Positions 8,295 through 17,064 of a stretch of 36,803 nucleotides of DNA are shown here, one piece after another. Position 1 is the stretch's first letter. The number at the start of each line of letters is the position of its first letter. A program made the position numbers and the translations under genes. The notes beneath the pieces were generated by a model. The model saw only the letters and a list, made by a program, of their open reading frames with translations, did no database searches and was not told the DNA's origin. Source of the stretch: Terriglobales bacterium (GTDB lineage: Bacteria > Acidobacteriota > Terriglobia > Terriglobales > Acidobacteriaceae); NCBI GenBank assembly GCA_035764005.1, contig DASTZZ010000061.1, positions 1 to 36,803 of the forward strand, in the 5' to 3' direction.

Positions 8295-8495
8295 TTAACG
8301 TTTCACGCTCAGATTCTGCGCAGCTTCGTAGCCTTCGTCGGTCAGCGTCTTCTGCGCCGCAGCGCGGATCTTTTGTTCATCGGCGTCTCTGGGCGCGTCG
8401 CAGTAGCGGCGGATCACCTCTTCTCCCACGATGATTCTCACCAGCCACTTCTTCTTATCGTTATCCCAGGAAACTTCCACTCGATCTGCGCGCAT
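8295..8495 (-). CDS. Small conserved-looking hypothetical protein, 66 aa
   Basis: I do not recognise a named family. The start is the ATG that gives MRADRVEVSW, because AAGGAG lies 7 nt before it; a longer in-frame start 24 nt upstream lacks a ribosome site. The N-terminal half looks like a two- or three-strand sheet (RVEVSWDNDKKKWLVRIIVGEEVIRRY). The C-terminal half looks helical (DEQKIRAAAQKTLTDEGYEAAQ). It is soluble and has no signal peptide. It is divergent from the SH3/TPR gene. The strong ribosome site and sensible secondary structure make it a likely real gene. Confidence 0.65.
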   Translation of the reverse strand: MRADRVEVSWDNDKKKWLVRIIVGEEVIRRYCDAPRDADEQKIRAAAQKTLTDEGYEAAQNLSVKR

Positions 8496-8565
8496 GGGCT
8501 TGCTCCTTCGGCATGGCAATATACCACCCCTCTGCTATAGCGCGAATCATGGCTAAAATGGCTGC

Positions 8566-9531
8566 ATGAGTCGAGTCATTCTAGGCGTTCTTTTGGCGGC
8601 TACACTTCTCGGCGCTGCTAGAGCGCATGCTGATGAAAATACCGAGCGTGCCGTGTGTGTGCGCTCTGCGAATCTTTATCTTTCTCCTGATACAAACAGT
8701 CAGAGACTAGCAACCGTCGATCGGGGACGAGAGGTCGCCGTCCTGGAACACAGTGGATCGCAGTGGGTACACGTGCTGGCGACGCTTGGAGAGGCGCGCG
8801 ACGACGCCTACGGCGGAGGTGAGCGCGATGTCTCCGGCTGGATGCTCGATAAAGGACTGGTGCGCAAAACTACTCCGAACGGCGACCAGATTCTTTTCGG
8901 CGAGGCTGCCGATTCGGAGGCCGAAGCCGAACGAAGAGGCGGTCGCAGAGGAGCGGACCGAGACGCTCTACGTCTCTATTACCGCGTAGCCGAATACTTT
9001 CCCAATTCGCCTCTGGCGGGCGAAGCGGCATATCGTTCCGCTGATATCGCCTGGCAGCTCGATATCCAAGACATGAGATCGCGTCCATCAGCAAAGGAGA
9101 AAGATCCCTACATGCGGCATCAGATGGACGAGGATCAGATGAAGAAAGTAGTGAAGAAGTATCCCAATACGAAATGGTCGGATTTGGCAGCATTCGACTT
9201 GATCGACAACAAGCTGTGCGGTGATTGGGAGGGCGATCCGAAGTGTCCGGAGAAAGAGTCTTCGATTTACGAGAAATATGTCGAGGAGCATCCGCAATCG
9301 CCGAAAGCTGCGGAAGCTCTCTACGACGCGGCCTGGAGACAGTCAGCGCTGATCGAGATTTACGCGCAGCGCAACGATCAAAAGAAAGCCGACGAGAGCC
9401 GTTCGCGGGCGTTGGAACTCGCACAGCGCGTCTCCCAGCAGTATCCGAATTCCGATTACGCCTACCGCGCACAGCGGCTCATTTTTCTGCTACAACAAAA
9501 AATCCCAACTTACGGAAACGTAACCGACTGA
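8566..9531 (+). CDS. Exported SH3-like / TPR-like repeat protein
   Basis: This is a 321-residue periplasmic or envelope protein. Residues 1-22 form a classic signal peptide ending AARAHA. About residues 28-105 read as a bacterial SH3-like domain (VRSANLYLSPDTNSQRLATV ... GWMLDKGLVRK). About residues 135-310 hold helical tetratricopeptide-like or BamD-like units marked by repeated YPN(S/T) ends: EYFPNSPLAGEAAYR, KYPNTKWSDLAAF, EEHPQSPKAAEALYDAAW and QQYPNSDYAYRAQRL. Such proteins scaffold envelope complexes; the partner here is unknown. It lies 21 bp before uppP, so both may be co-transcribed, which fits an envelope role. Confidence 0.8.
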   Translation: MSRVILGVLLAATLLGAARAHADENTERAVCVRSANLYLSPDTNSQRLATVDRGREVAVLEHSGSQWVHVLATLGEARDDAYGGGERDVSGWMLDKGLVRKTTPNGDQILFGEAADSEAEAERRGGRRGADRDALRLYYRVAEYFPNSPLAGEAAYRSADIAWQLDIQDMRSRPSAKEKDPYMRHQMDEDQMKKVVKKYPNTKWSDLAAFDLIDNKLCGDWEGDPKCPEKESSIYEKYVEEHPQSPKAAEALYDAAWRQSALIEIYAQRNDQKKADESRSRALELAQRVSQQYPNSDYAYRAQRLIFLLQQKIPTYGNVTD

Positions 9532-9552
9532 TCCACCCGGAAAGGACAGAGA

Positions 9553-10431
9553 TTGCCCGTTTACCAGGCGGTTGTGCTCGCAGTCGTGCAGGCCTTCGGC
9601 GAATTTTTGCCGATTTCCAGTTCCGCTCACTTGATCCTCACTCGATGGTTCCTTGGCTGGAGCGAGCTCGATCCGGCCATGGACCTGACGTTTGACGTTG
9701 CTCTGCACGCCGGAACGCTGCTTGCGGTGCTGATCTATTTTTTCCCGACATGGATCAATGTCATCGTCGCGGGCTTCGGAGGTCGGGGTCCGATGTCTGC
9801 GGCCAGCGCCGGTTTCGGAAATGTCGATGACGTGGAAAGTGGACGCGACCGCCTGCTGTTCTGGTGGATCCTGCTGGGCACGGTCCCTGGAGCGATCGTC
9901 GGCAAGCTGCTCGACAAATATGCCGAGCTGAAGTTCCGCGAGAACTACTTGCTGATCGGCTGCATGCTCGCAGTCGTAGGTTTTCTCATGTGGCTGGCCG
10001 ACAGATTCGGAAGCAAGCGCAGACCTATAACGGGAATTAACGCGCTCGATGCAATTCTCATCGGCGTCGCTCAAGCGTTTGCTCTGATTCCCGGCGTTTC
10101 GCGCTCAGGATCCACCATTACTGCGGGACTTGCGCGCGGCTTAAATCGCGAAGCCGCCGCCCGCTTCAGCTTCCTACTGCTGGCGCCAATCACCGCAGGC
10201 GCCGTGCTGCTGAAGGCTCATGCGGTTATGAAGGCCGGTGGGCTGCCACCCGGCATGAAAACCCCATTTATTGTCGGTATAAGTGTATCTGCCGTTTTAG
10301 GAATGGCGGTGATAGCGTTCTTCCTGCGCTTTTTGCGCACCCATTCGCTAAACTTGTTCGTTATTTATCGCATAGTGCTCGGAATCATAGTGATCGCTCT
10401 TGCCGCCGCACATTTCCACACGGCTCCGTGA
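9553..10431 (+). CDS. uppP: Undecaprenyl-diphosphatase UppP (BacA)
   Basis: This is an integral membrane phosphatase that converts undecaprenyl diphosphate to the monophosphate, recycling the lipid carrier for peptidoglycan and other wall polymers. The protein is 292 residues with about eight membrane segments. Both catalytic blocks are intact: GEFLPISSSAH at residues 16-26 (Glu17 and His26) and PGVSRSGSTIT at residues 180-190 (Arg184). The start is TTG, with AAAGGA upstream, and it places the first catalytic motif at the usual distance from the N terminus. It follows the SH3/TPR gene closely and precedes ftsK. Confidence 0.95.
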   Translation: MPVYQAVVLAVVQAFGEFLPISSSAHLILTRWFLGWSELDPAMDLTFDVALHAGTLLAVLIYFFPTWINVIVAGFGGRGPMSAASAGFGNVDDVESGRDRLLFWWILLGTVPGAIVGKLLDKYAELKFRENYLLIGCMLAVVGFLMWLADRFGSKRRPITGINALDAILIGVAQAFALIPGVSRSGSTITAGLARGLNREAAARFSFLLLAPITAGAVLLKAHAVMKAGGLPPGMKTPFIVGISVSAVLGMAVIAFFLRFLRTHSLNLFVIYRIVLGIIVIALAAAHFHTAP

Positions 10432-10475
10432 CCTTCGTGTTCGCTCCTTCGCCGGGCCGAACATAGAAACAAACG

Positions 10476-10503
10476 TGGACTTCGGCCGGCAATCTGCGAT
10501 AAT
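10476..10503 (+). promoter_or_regulatory. Possible ftsK promoter
   Basis: TGGACT (10476-10481), a 16-bp spacer and GATAAT (10498-10503) resemble a sigma70-type promoter. Transcription would start near 10510, about 60 nt before the ftsK ATG. The -35 is only a partial match. Confidence 0.35.
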
Positions 10504-10528
10504 CACTCTGCTCTGGCCTTTTCCGCGA

Positions 10529-10555
10529 CAGCCGACGGGGATCTGTCCCCGGCTG
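10529..10555 (+). promoter_or_regulatory. Hairpin in the ftsK leader
   Basis: CAGCC (10529-10533) and GGGGA (10537-10541) pair with TCCCC (10546-10550) and GGCTG (10551-10555), giving a 10-bp stem with a 3-nt bulge and a TCTG loop. It ends 13 nt before the ftsK ATG, so it could affect ribosome access. No T-tract follows, so a terminator for uppP is less likely. Confidence 0.35.
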
Positions 10556-10568
10556 CGCCCAGGCCCAA

Positions 10569-12944
10569 ATGAAAGCATTGCTTCGGTTATTCACGCCGAC
10601 CCGGAACCGCCGCTTTAACGAGCTGATCGGCTTTTCGCTAACGGCCGCGGCGCTCCTGCTCTTTCTTGCGCTCGCCTCCTACTCGCCTCTTGATCCATCG
10701 CTGAACACCGCTGCTTCAGTTTTCTCATCGGGCACGACTCACAACTGGATCGGACGCGTAGGCGCCGTCATCAGCGACCTGGCTCTGCAACTCTTCGGCC
10801 TGGCGATGTTCAGCATTCCCCTGATGATCGGGGCACTCGGGTTGCGTTGGTTCCGTTCACGAGAGGTCGTGTCTCCTCTGGAGAAGCTACTTGGCGCGAC
10901 AATTCTCCTGCTCTTCATTCCGGCTCTGATGGGACTGCTGCCAGGACACCTGCGCTGGATGCATGCCATCCCGATTGAAGGCTTACTGGGACGGATCGTC
11001 AGCGATTTCCTGATCCATTACTTCAACGTTCTCGGCGCATACCTTGTATCGCTCTCAGTAATTGCGGCAGCCCTGTATCTCTGCACTGCGTTTTCTTTTA
11101 CCGACGCACACCTCTGGCTGACCACCCGATTCGCGTTCGTTGGAGCAGCATGGCAGCGAGTTGAGGATTGGCGCGAGAGGCGGCAGCGAGCGAACGCCGC
11201 GAAAGAACTGGAACAGCGCAAGGCTAATCGCCCCATGGTGACCAGCCAGCTCGTGCCTGCCACAAAACCTGCGGTCACGCAGGTCTCGGATGTGTACCAG
11301 CGCGTCCAGCCGTTTAAGACTGGTTTGGAGAAGATGGCGGAAGAGGCAAGCGAATCACTTCCCGAATCAGAACCAAAGTCTAGTTCGCAACCTGCGCCGG
11401 TTGGGATTGAAGTCGGCGTTCGCGCTGACAGCGCCGCCAAAGCGAAAGCTAAGACCGTGCTGCCCAAAACCTATGGCAGCTTCCAGCTTCCACCCAGTTC
11501 CATGCTCAAGCGTCCTGACGAGCAGCAGACCGTCAACGAAATGGAGCTGAAGCAGCACGCCCAGATTCTGGTTGAGAAGTGCGCCGAATTCGATGTGCAC
11601 GGCACCATCACGCACATCAATCCGGGCCCGGTAGTCACGACCTTCGAAATGAAGCCCGAAGCGGGCGTGAAGTACAGCCGTATTACCGGGCTCTCAGAAG
11701 ACCTCTGCCTCGCGATGCGCGCCGAGAGCATCCTGATCGAGCGCATGGCAGGGAAGAGCACGGTGGGAATCCAAGTTCCCAATACGGAACGCGAGACTAT
11801 CTATCTGCGTGAGGTAGTCGAGTCACAGGGATTTCTCGACGCGCGTTCCCGCCTGACGCTCGCGCTCGGCAAAGACATCAACGGTCGCATCATGACGGCC
11901 GATCTGGCGACGATGCCGCACCTGCTCATTGCCGGTTCTACCGGATCAGGCAAGAGCGTGGCCATCAACGCCATGATCATGTCGCTGCTCTTCAAAGCGA
12001 CGCCAGATCAGGTGCGCCTGATCCTGGTCGATCCCAAGCGGGTCGAATTAGGCAATTACGAAGGCGTGCCGCATCTCTATACACCCATCATTACCGAACC
12101 CAAGCTCGCAGCCGTAGCGCTGCGCAATGCGGTGCGCGAGATGGAGCGCCGACTGAAAGTACTGGCGGAAAAAGGAGTCCGCAACATCGATCAGTACAAC
12201 AAGCTCTTCACCGAAGACACTCCAAGTCTCTTCGAGCCGGACACCGAGCACAAGCCGCTGCCGTACGTAGTCATCATCATCGACGAACTCGCCGATCTGA
12301 TGATGCTCGACGGCAAGAACGTGGAAGAATCGATCACGCGGCTCGCGCAGATGGCGCGCGCAGTAGGCATTCACCTCATCCTTGCAACGCAACGTCCTTC
12401 GGTTGACGTAATCACTGGGCTGATTAAAGCCAACGTGCCCTCGCGCATTTCTTTCCGCGTGGCCACAAAAGTAGACTCGCGCACGATACTCGACGCCAAC
12501 GGCGCGGAATCATTGCTCGGCCGCGGCGACATGCTCTTCCTTGCCCCTGGATCAGCCCGCGTGCAGCGCGTCCATGCGCCGTTCGTCACTGAAAAAGAAA
12601 TCGCGCAGGTCGTCGAATTCTGGCGCTCGCAGGGCGAAGCCGAGTACGAGAAGAAGTTCCTCGAAGGTCCCAAAGAAGACAGCGGCGATGGCGAAGGAGG
12701 AGCCGAAGTCGGCGAGGACGAGCACGACGAACTCTACGAAGATGCAGTGCGCCTGGTGCTGGAGTTCGGCAAAGCTTCCACTTCACTACTCCAACGCCGT
12801 CTGCGCATCGGTTATGGCCGTGCCGCTCACCTGATCGATCTTATGGAGCGCGACGGCATCGTCGGGGCAGCCGATGGTCCCAAGCCGCGCGAAGTCCTCA
12901 AGCGCCCTGATTGGATCGACGAAATTGAGCAAGCCATGAGGTAA
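10569..12944 (+). CDS. ftsK: DNA translocase FtsK/SpoIIIE
   Basis: This is a septal DNA pump that clears and orients chromosome ends during division. The protein is 791 residues. The N-terminal membrane domain has about four hydrophobic segments (residues 20-38, 65-92, 105-125, 153-175). A Pro/Ser/Glu-rich linker spans roughly 200-305. The RecA-type motor follows, with Walker A GSTGSGKS at 456-463 and a Walker B strand YVVIIIDELADLMM near 565-580. The C-terminal winged-helix gamma domain (about 725-785, with LLQRRLRIGYGRAAHLID) reads the KOPS orientation sequences. No strong Shine-Dalgarno precedes the ATG. The stop codon TAA is the first three bases of a palindromic repeat, so the present C terminus may have been set by insertion of that element. 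Confidence 0.96.
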   Translation: MKALLRLFTPTRNRRFNELIGFSLTAAALLLFLALASYSPLDPSLNTAASVFSSGTTHNWIGRVGAVISDLALQLFGLAMFSIPLMIGALGLRWFRSREVVSPLEKLLGATILLLFIPALMGLLPGHLRWMHAIPIEGLLGRIVSDFLIHYFNVLGAYLVSLSVIAAALYLCTAFSFTDAHLWLTTRFAFVGAAWQRVEDWRERRQRANAAKELEQRKANRPMVTSQLVPATKPAVTQVSDVYQRVQPFKTGLEKMAEEASESLPESEPKSSSQPAPVGIEVGVRADSAAKAKAKTVLPKTYGSFQLPPSSMLKRPDEQQTVNEMELKQHAQILVEKCAEFDVHGTITHINPGPVVTTFEMKPEAGVKYSRITGLSEDLCLAMRAESILIERMAGKSTVGIQVPNTERETIYLREVVESQGFLDARSRLTLALGKDINGRIMTADLATMPHLLIAGSTGSGKSVAINAMIMSLLFKATPDQVRLILVDPKRVELGNYEGVPHLYTPIITEPKLAAVALRNAVREMERRLKVLAEKGVRNIDQYNKLFTEDTPSLFEPDTEHKPLPYVVIIIDELADLMMLDGKNVEESITRLAQMARAVGIHLILATQRPSVDVITGLIKANVPSRISFRVATKVDSRTILDANGAESLLGRGDMLFLAPGSARVQRVHAPFVTEKEIAQVVEFWRSQGEAEYEKKFLEGPKEDSGDGEGGAEVGEDEHDELYEDAVRLVLEFGKASTSLLQRRLRIGYGRAAHLIDLMERDGIVGAADGPKPREVLKRPDWIDEIEQAMR

Positions 12945-13079
12945 CGTGGAGCCGGCCGCCCTCGGCCGGGTTTCTGGTGAAAGCTCGTAAATTCAAATGC
13001 GCAACATCGACCCTCAGGAATTCGTCCATTTTGGAATTCCTACCTAAACACCCGGGCGAGGGCGCCCGGCTCCACGTTA
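12942..13079. repeat. REP/BIME-like palindromic element abutting ftsK
   Basis: Two inverted arms, 12942-12973 and 13048-13079, match at 29 of 32 positions. Each arm is itself a hairpin: CCGGCCG-CCCT-CGGCCGG in the left arm and CCGGGCG-CCCT-CGCCCGG in the right. Two of the three differences are compensatory and keep both 7-bp stems perfect. Between the arms AGGAATTC and GAATTCCT form an inner hairpin (about 13015-13040). Each hairpin is preceded by the foot GTGGAG, the layout of REP sequences recognised by RAYT-type transposases. The left arm begins with TAA, which is the ftsK stop codon. Confidence 0.75.
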
Positions 13080-13113
13080 GCTGCGTTTACAATTCACTCA
13101 GAGACCTCCGGCC

Positions 13114-14382
13114 TTGTCCCTCAAGCATTCATCGCTGATCTACGACTGGAACAACGTTCCAGGAGCTGAATTCAAGCCTGCCGGCCGGGTCATGCTCACC
13201 GATGAATCGCTGCGCGACGGTTTGCAGTCTCCCTCGGTAAAAGATCCCAGCATCGAAGAGAAGCTGCGCATCCTTCACCTGATGGAGAAGCTTGGCATCA
13301 GCTTTCTCGATATGGGATTGCCGGGAGCTGGCGCGCGTGCCTTTTCCGACGTCGAGTGCCTCGCTCGCGAGATTCGCGATTCCAAACTCAAGATCCGCGG
13401 CAACTGCGCCGCGCGAACGCACGAGAACGACATTCGCCCAATTGCCGATATTCAGCAGAAAGTTGGAATTCCGATTGAGGCAGCTACGTTCATCGGCTCG
13501 AGCCCAATTCGCCGGTATGCCGAAGATTGGAGCGATGACTTCTTACTGAAAACCACTGAAAAGGCGGTAAAGTTCGCGCGGTCGATCGGTCTCGAGGTGA
13601 TGTACGTCACCGAGGACACCACGCGCTGCGATCCTGAAACCATCAAGCGCCTTTACAAAACAGCGATCGAGTGCGGCGCACGAGCCATCGTCGTGTGCGA
13701 TACCTGTGGGCACGTCACCCCTTCTGGTGTCGCAGCTCTCATCCGCTTCGTGGTTGATGAAGTTGTGAAACCGAGCGGCGAGAAGATTCGCGTCGATTGG
13801 CACGGGCACTGCGATCGCGGCCTTGCAGTTGCGAACTCACTCGCGGCGCTCGCAGCCGGAGCCGAATGCGTGCATGCCTGCGCAATCGGCATCGGCGAAC
13901 GCGTAGGCAACACGCAGATGGACCAGATGCTAGTGAACCTGAAGCTCATGGGCGTGCAGCCCTGGGCAGATCAGGATTTGACCGCTCTCAAGGAATACTG
14001 TGAAACGGTTTCGCAGGCCACCGGTGTTCCCATTCCCAAGAACTATCCCGTTATGGGAGACGATGCATTTCGAACCGCCACCGGGGTGCACGCTGCTGCT
14101 GTGATTAAGGCTTTCCGCAAGAACGATGTCGAACTGGCGAATACCGTGTATTCAGGCGTGCCTTCCCACTATTTCGGAATGGAGCAGGTGATCGAGATCG
14201 GCCCCATGTCTGGAAAATCGAATGTGATCTTCTGGCTCGAGCGCAAAGGCTTACCAGTGGATGAAGATACAGTTGAGCGCATTTTCCAAATAGCCAAGCA
14301 GTCAAGTCGCACGCTGCTCGAGCAGGAAATTCTCGATTGCATCCCCGCAGGCAAACGTCCAACGGTGGTCACCGCGGATTGA
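13114..14382 (+). CDS. LeuA/HMGL-family acyl-transferase (2-isopropylmalate synthase-like), short form
   Basis: This is a TIM-barrel Claisen-condensing enzyme or lyase of the DRE family (2-isopropylmalate, homocitrate or citramalate synthase, HMG-CoA lyase). The protein is 422 residues. The N-terminal metal Asp is in LTDESLRDGLQ (residues 28-37). The metal His pair is in DWHGHCDRGLAVAN, and the Asn-containing loop is GIGERVGNT. The later block TGVHAAAVIKAF matches the LeuA subdomain that follows the barrel. The allosteric C-terminal leucine-binding domain of full LeuA is absent. DESLRDGLQ replaces the more usual DTTLRDGEQ, so substrate choice is uncertain. The TTG start has a weak ribosome site. 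It is followed 4 bp later by an M20 peptidase gene. Confidence 0.8.
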   Translation: MSLKHSSLIYDWNNVPGAEFKPAGRVMLTDESLRDGLQSPSVKDPSIEEKLRILHLMEKLGISFLDMGLPGAGARAFSDVECLAREIRDSKLKIRGNCAARTHENDIRPIADIQQKVGIPIEAATFIGSSPIRRYAEDWSDDFLLKTTEKAVKFARSIGLEVMYVTEDTTRCDPETIKRLYKTAIECGARAIVVCDTCGHVTPSGVAALIRFVVDEVVKPSGEKIRVDWHGHCDRGLAVANSLAALAAGAECVHACAIGIGERVGNTQMDQMLVNLKLMGVQPWADQDLTALKEYCETVSQATGVPIPKNYPVMGDDAFRTATGVHAAAVIKAFRKNDVELANTVYSGVPSHYFGMEQVIEIGPMSGKSNVIFWLERKGLPVDEDTVERIFQIAKQSSRTLLEQEILDCIPAGKRPTVVTAD

Positions 14383-14386
14383 TGGC

Positions 14387-15619
14387 ATGAATCCTCCCGG
14401 CCGCACCACCGAAGAGATCACCGTCCCTCAGCAGATTGCGCTGCTCGCTTCGATGCGTGCCGTGCACGCAGCGTTCTCGTGGTTCCAGATTCATGAGAAC
14501 GAGCTGCGCAATATGCAGCTCGAAGTGGCGCGCATTCCTGCTCCGCCGTTTGAAGAAGCCGAACGCGCAAAGTGGCTCCAACAGAAGTTCTCCGCAATTG
14601 GATTGGAACAGATCGAGATCGACGAAATCGGCAATGTCATTGGCGTGTTTCCCGGTGTGGATCGAGAGCTTCCCGTCACCGCCGTCGGCGCGCACCTCGA
14701 TACCGTCTTTCCTCCCGAAACGGAGATCGAGATCCACGAAGAGCGCGAGCGCATCTGCGGGCCAGGAGTCAGCGACAATGCCGCCGGACTGATTGCCCTG
14801 CTCGCGATTCCAATGGCAATGCGCGAGGCGAAGATTCGTCCCGAATGCGACATCCTGTTCATCGGCAACGTAGGTGAGGAAGGCGAAGGCGACCTGCGCG
14901 GCATCCGCCATATTTTCGAGAAATCGCGCTGGAAGGACCGAATCGACGAAACCATCATCATCGATGGCAGCGGGACCGATTCGATCATCGGCCAAGCCCT
15001 CGGCAGTCGCAGGTTCGAAGTGATTGTGCGTGGCCCCGGAGGCCATTCCTGGAGCGACTTCGGCCAGCCCAATCCGATCGTCGCCGTCTCGCGCATCGTT
15101 TCACGATTCAGCCAGACTCCTCTTCCTCCCTCTCCCAAAACAACGTTCAACTTCGGAGTGATCAGCGGAGGCACATCTGTAAACTCAATTCCCGAAATAG
15201 CACAAGTCAGCATCGACCTGCGTTCCGTGGCGGCCGAAGAACTTCAGCGACTAGAAGACGAGCTGCGCGGGGTAATCCACAGCGAAATTCCTGCTCGCGC
15301 GCGCGACGGTGGTCCGCCCAAGCTTACCTGCGAGTTGAAGAAGATCGGCGATCGTCCCACCGGCGAACTGCCTCACGATTCCCAGTTGCTCGAAGTATTC
15401 CGCGCGGTTGATGGTCATCTCGGGATCGCATCGCAATTGCGGCGTGCTTCAACCGATGCGAACATTCCCATTTCCATGGGACTGGAAGCGGTTACGGTCG
15501 GAGCGGGAGGAACGGGCGGCGGAGCGCACACATTGCGCGAATGGTTTGACCCATCCGGGCGCTCACTTGCCTTAAAGCGGCTTCTCCTCGCAGTGCTGGC
15601 GCTCTCAGGAATCGAATAG
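14387..15619 (+). CDS. M20 family metallopeptidase (PepT/ArgE-like)
   Basis: This is a 410-residue zinc peptidase or deacylase of the M20 family, probably cytosolic. The metal and catalytic residues are visible: His103 and Asp105 in GAHLDTVF, Asp130 in GPGVSDNAAG, Glu164-Glu165 in NVGEEGEGD, Asp in IIDGSG (near 194) and a late His in GGAHTLREW. The lid domain, about residues 205-320, starts with FEVIVRGPGGHSWSDFG, the usual lid His. The gene begins 4 bp after the LeuA-like gene and is probably in the same transcript. It differs clearly from the M20 dipeptidase at 6775-8151. Substrate unknown. Confidence 0.9.
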   Translation: MNPPGRTTEEITVPQQIALLASMRAVHAAFSWFQIHENELRNMQLEVARIPAPPFEEAERAKWLQQKFSAIGLEQIEIDEIGNVIGVFPGVDRELPVTAVGAHLDTVFPPETEIEIHEERERICGPGVSDNAAGLIALLAIPMAMREAKIRPECDILFIGNVGEEGEGDLRGIRHIFEKSRWKDRIDETIIIDGSGTDSIIGQALGSRRFEVIVRGPGGHSWSDFGQPNPIVAVSRIVSRFSQTPLPPSPKTTFNFGVISGGTSVNSIPEIAQVSIDLRSVAAEELQRLEDELRGVIHSEIPARARDGGPPKLTCELKKIGDRPTGELPHDSQLLEVFRAVDGHLGIASQLRRASTDANIPISMGLEAVTVGAGGTGGGAHTLREWFDPSGRSLALKRLLLAVLALSGIE

Positions 15620-15686
15620 CTGCAGGTGAAATCAACTGGCCGTTCCAAACAAATCGCAGGCATGGGACATTCATCAGCAACGAACA

Positions 15687-16904
15687 ATGTCTGAAATTTT
15701 CCTGATTAGCATTTCTGGAAGAGACCACCCGGGGCTCACCAGTGCCTTTGCGCATCTGCTCGCGCAGGCCAACGCCTTGCTCCTGGACATTGGCCAGGCC
15801 GTGATTCACGACGCTCTCGCGTTGGGCATCATGGTTCGGATTCCAGCGTCGGCGGTGCCCGAGGTTCTTGAGCGGATCCATCGCCGCGCAAATGAGCTAG
15901 GCGTTGCTGCTCACCTGATGCCAGTTTCCTCAGAGCAATACCAGCAGTGGGTAGATAAGCAGTACAAACAGCGGTTCACAGTCACTCTCCTCGCCGAGCA
16001 GGTCCGCGCTGAAGATCTCGCAGCCATCGCCGAGGTGTTTGCCAGGCGCGAGGTGAACATCGACACCATGGACCGGCTCTCGTCACGCGGAGCGGCCCTG
16101 GATGTCGAGCCGCGTATGTGCATCGAGTTCACCCTTTCCGGAAATGGGATCGACGCCGGCGAGCTTCGCCGTGCGCTGCTCGTACTTGCCGATCAGGCCG
16201 GCTTTGATGTTGCCGTGCAGCAGGACTCGATTTTCCGTCGCAATCGCCGGCTTGTTGCTTTCGACATGGATTCCACGCTGATTCAGATGGAGGTCATCGA
16301 TGAGCTGGCGCGGCTCGCCAATGTCGGCGAAAAAGTAGCGGCTGTAACGGCTGCCGCCATGCGCGGCGAGTTGGACTTTGAGAGCAGCCTTCGACGTCGT
16401 CTGGCGCTTCTGAAAGGCCTGCCAGAAACAGCCATCAGCGACATCACCGACCGGCTGCCGATCACGGTGGGGGCGCATCGGCTGCTGCGCACCCTAAAGA
16501 TGCTGGGCTATAAGACGGCCATCATCTCCGGTGGCTTTCGCTGCTTCGCTACGCGGCTTCAGCAGGAACTGGGATTCGATTTCGTCTACGCCAACGAACT
16601 GGCAGTCAAAGATGGCGTGATCACTGGAGAAGCCGTTGGCGAGATCATTACGGCTCGCCGCAAGGCCGAGGCCCTGCAGGAGATTGCGGCGGCTGAAGGT
16701 TTGTCGATGGAGCAAACCATCGCGGTTGGCGATGGCGCAAATGATCTACCGATGTTGAGTGCGGCTGGATTGGGTGTGGCGTTCCATGCCAAGCCGCTCG
16801 TACGCCAACGCGCCCAGCACTCGATCTCGCGTATGGGGCTGGATGCGCTGCTGTACCTGCTGGGCTTGAGGGACCGACATACGGAGGTGGGAATCGCAGG
16901 TTGA
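15687..16904 (+). CDS. serB: Phosphoserine phosphatase SerB with tandem ACT region
   Basis: This HAD-family enzyme performs the last step of serine synthesis, phosphoserine to serine. The protein is 405 residues. About residues 1-180 form two ACT-like regulatory domains (MSEIFLISISGRDHPGLTS and RFTVTLLAEQVRAEDLAAIA). The catalytic domain starts with motif I AFDMDSTL (Asp193 nucleophile, Asp195). Motif II is AIISGGF, and motif IV is VGDGANDLPML. The ACT region suggests feedback control by an amino acid, probably serine. It lies 67 bp after the M20 gene on the same strand, so an amino-acid-metabolism transcript is plausible. Confidence 0.95.
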   Translation: MSEIFLISISGRDHPGLTSAFAHLLAQANALLLDIGQAVIHDALALGIMVRIPASAVPEVLERIHRRANELGVAAHLMPVSSEQYQQWVDKQYKQRFTVTLLAEQVRAEDLAAIAEVFARREVNIDTMDRLSSRGAALDVEPRMCIEFTLSGNGIDAGELRRALLVLADQAGFDVAVQQDSIFRRNRRLVAFDMDSTLIQMEVIDELARLANVGEKVAAVTAAAMRGELDFESSLRRRLALLKGLPETAISDITDRLPITVGAHRLLRTLKMLGYKTAIISGGFRCFATRLQQELGFDFVYANELAVKDGVITGEAVGEIITARRKAEALQEIAAAEGLSMEQTIAVGDGANDLPMLSAAGLGVAFHAKPLVRQRAQHSISRMGLDALLYLLGLRDRHTEVGIAG

Positions 16905-16934
16905 GTTTGTGTCTTCGAAGGCCTGCAGTTGGCC

Positions 16935-17040
16935 TGAGGAATCCCTGCAAACCGACATGCTCGTCTGAGTGGCGTCCATGGAAGCGAATAGGGATTCCTC
17001 ACTCCCGCTCGCGCGAAAAGCACGCGTGATCGTCCGTTCG
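16935..17040. repeat. Dispersed-type palindrome downstream of serB
   Basis: TGAGGAATCCCT (16935-16946) and its perfect reverse complement (16990-17001) enclose a 43-bp loop. The following bases run TCACTCCCGCTCGCGCG and then TTCGGAATGACAG. A similar word, TTCAGGATGACAGG, occurs at about 31060-31075 between two other genes. This has the look of a dispersed non-coding repeat rather than a terminator, since no T-tract follows. Confidence 0.5.
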
Positions 17041-17064
17041 GAATGACAGAAACTGGGCAGAGTT

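Noticed and set aside
14369-15213. Long minus-strand frames opposite the M20 peptidase gene
   Set aside because: They lie opposite a gene with a complete metal site and have no ribosome site or motif.
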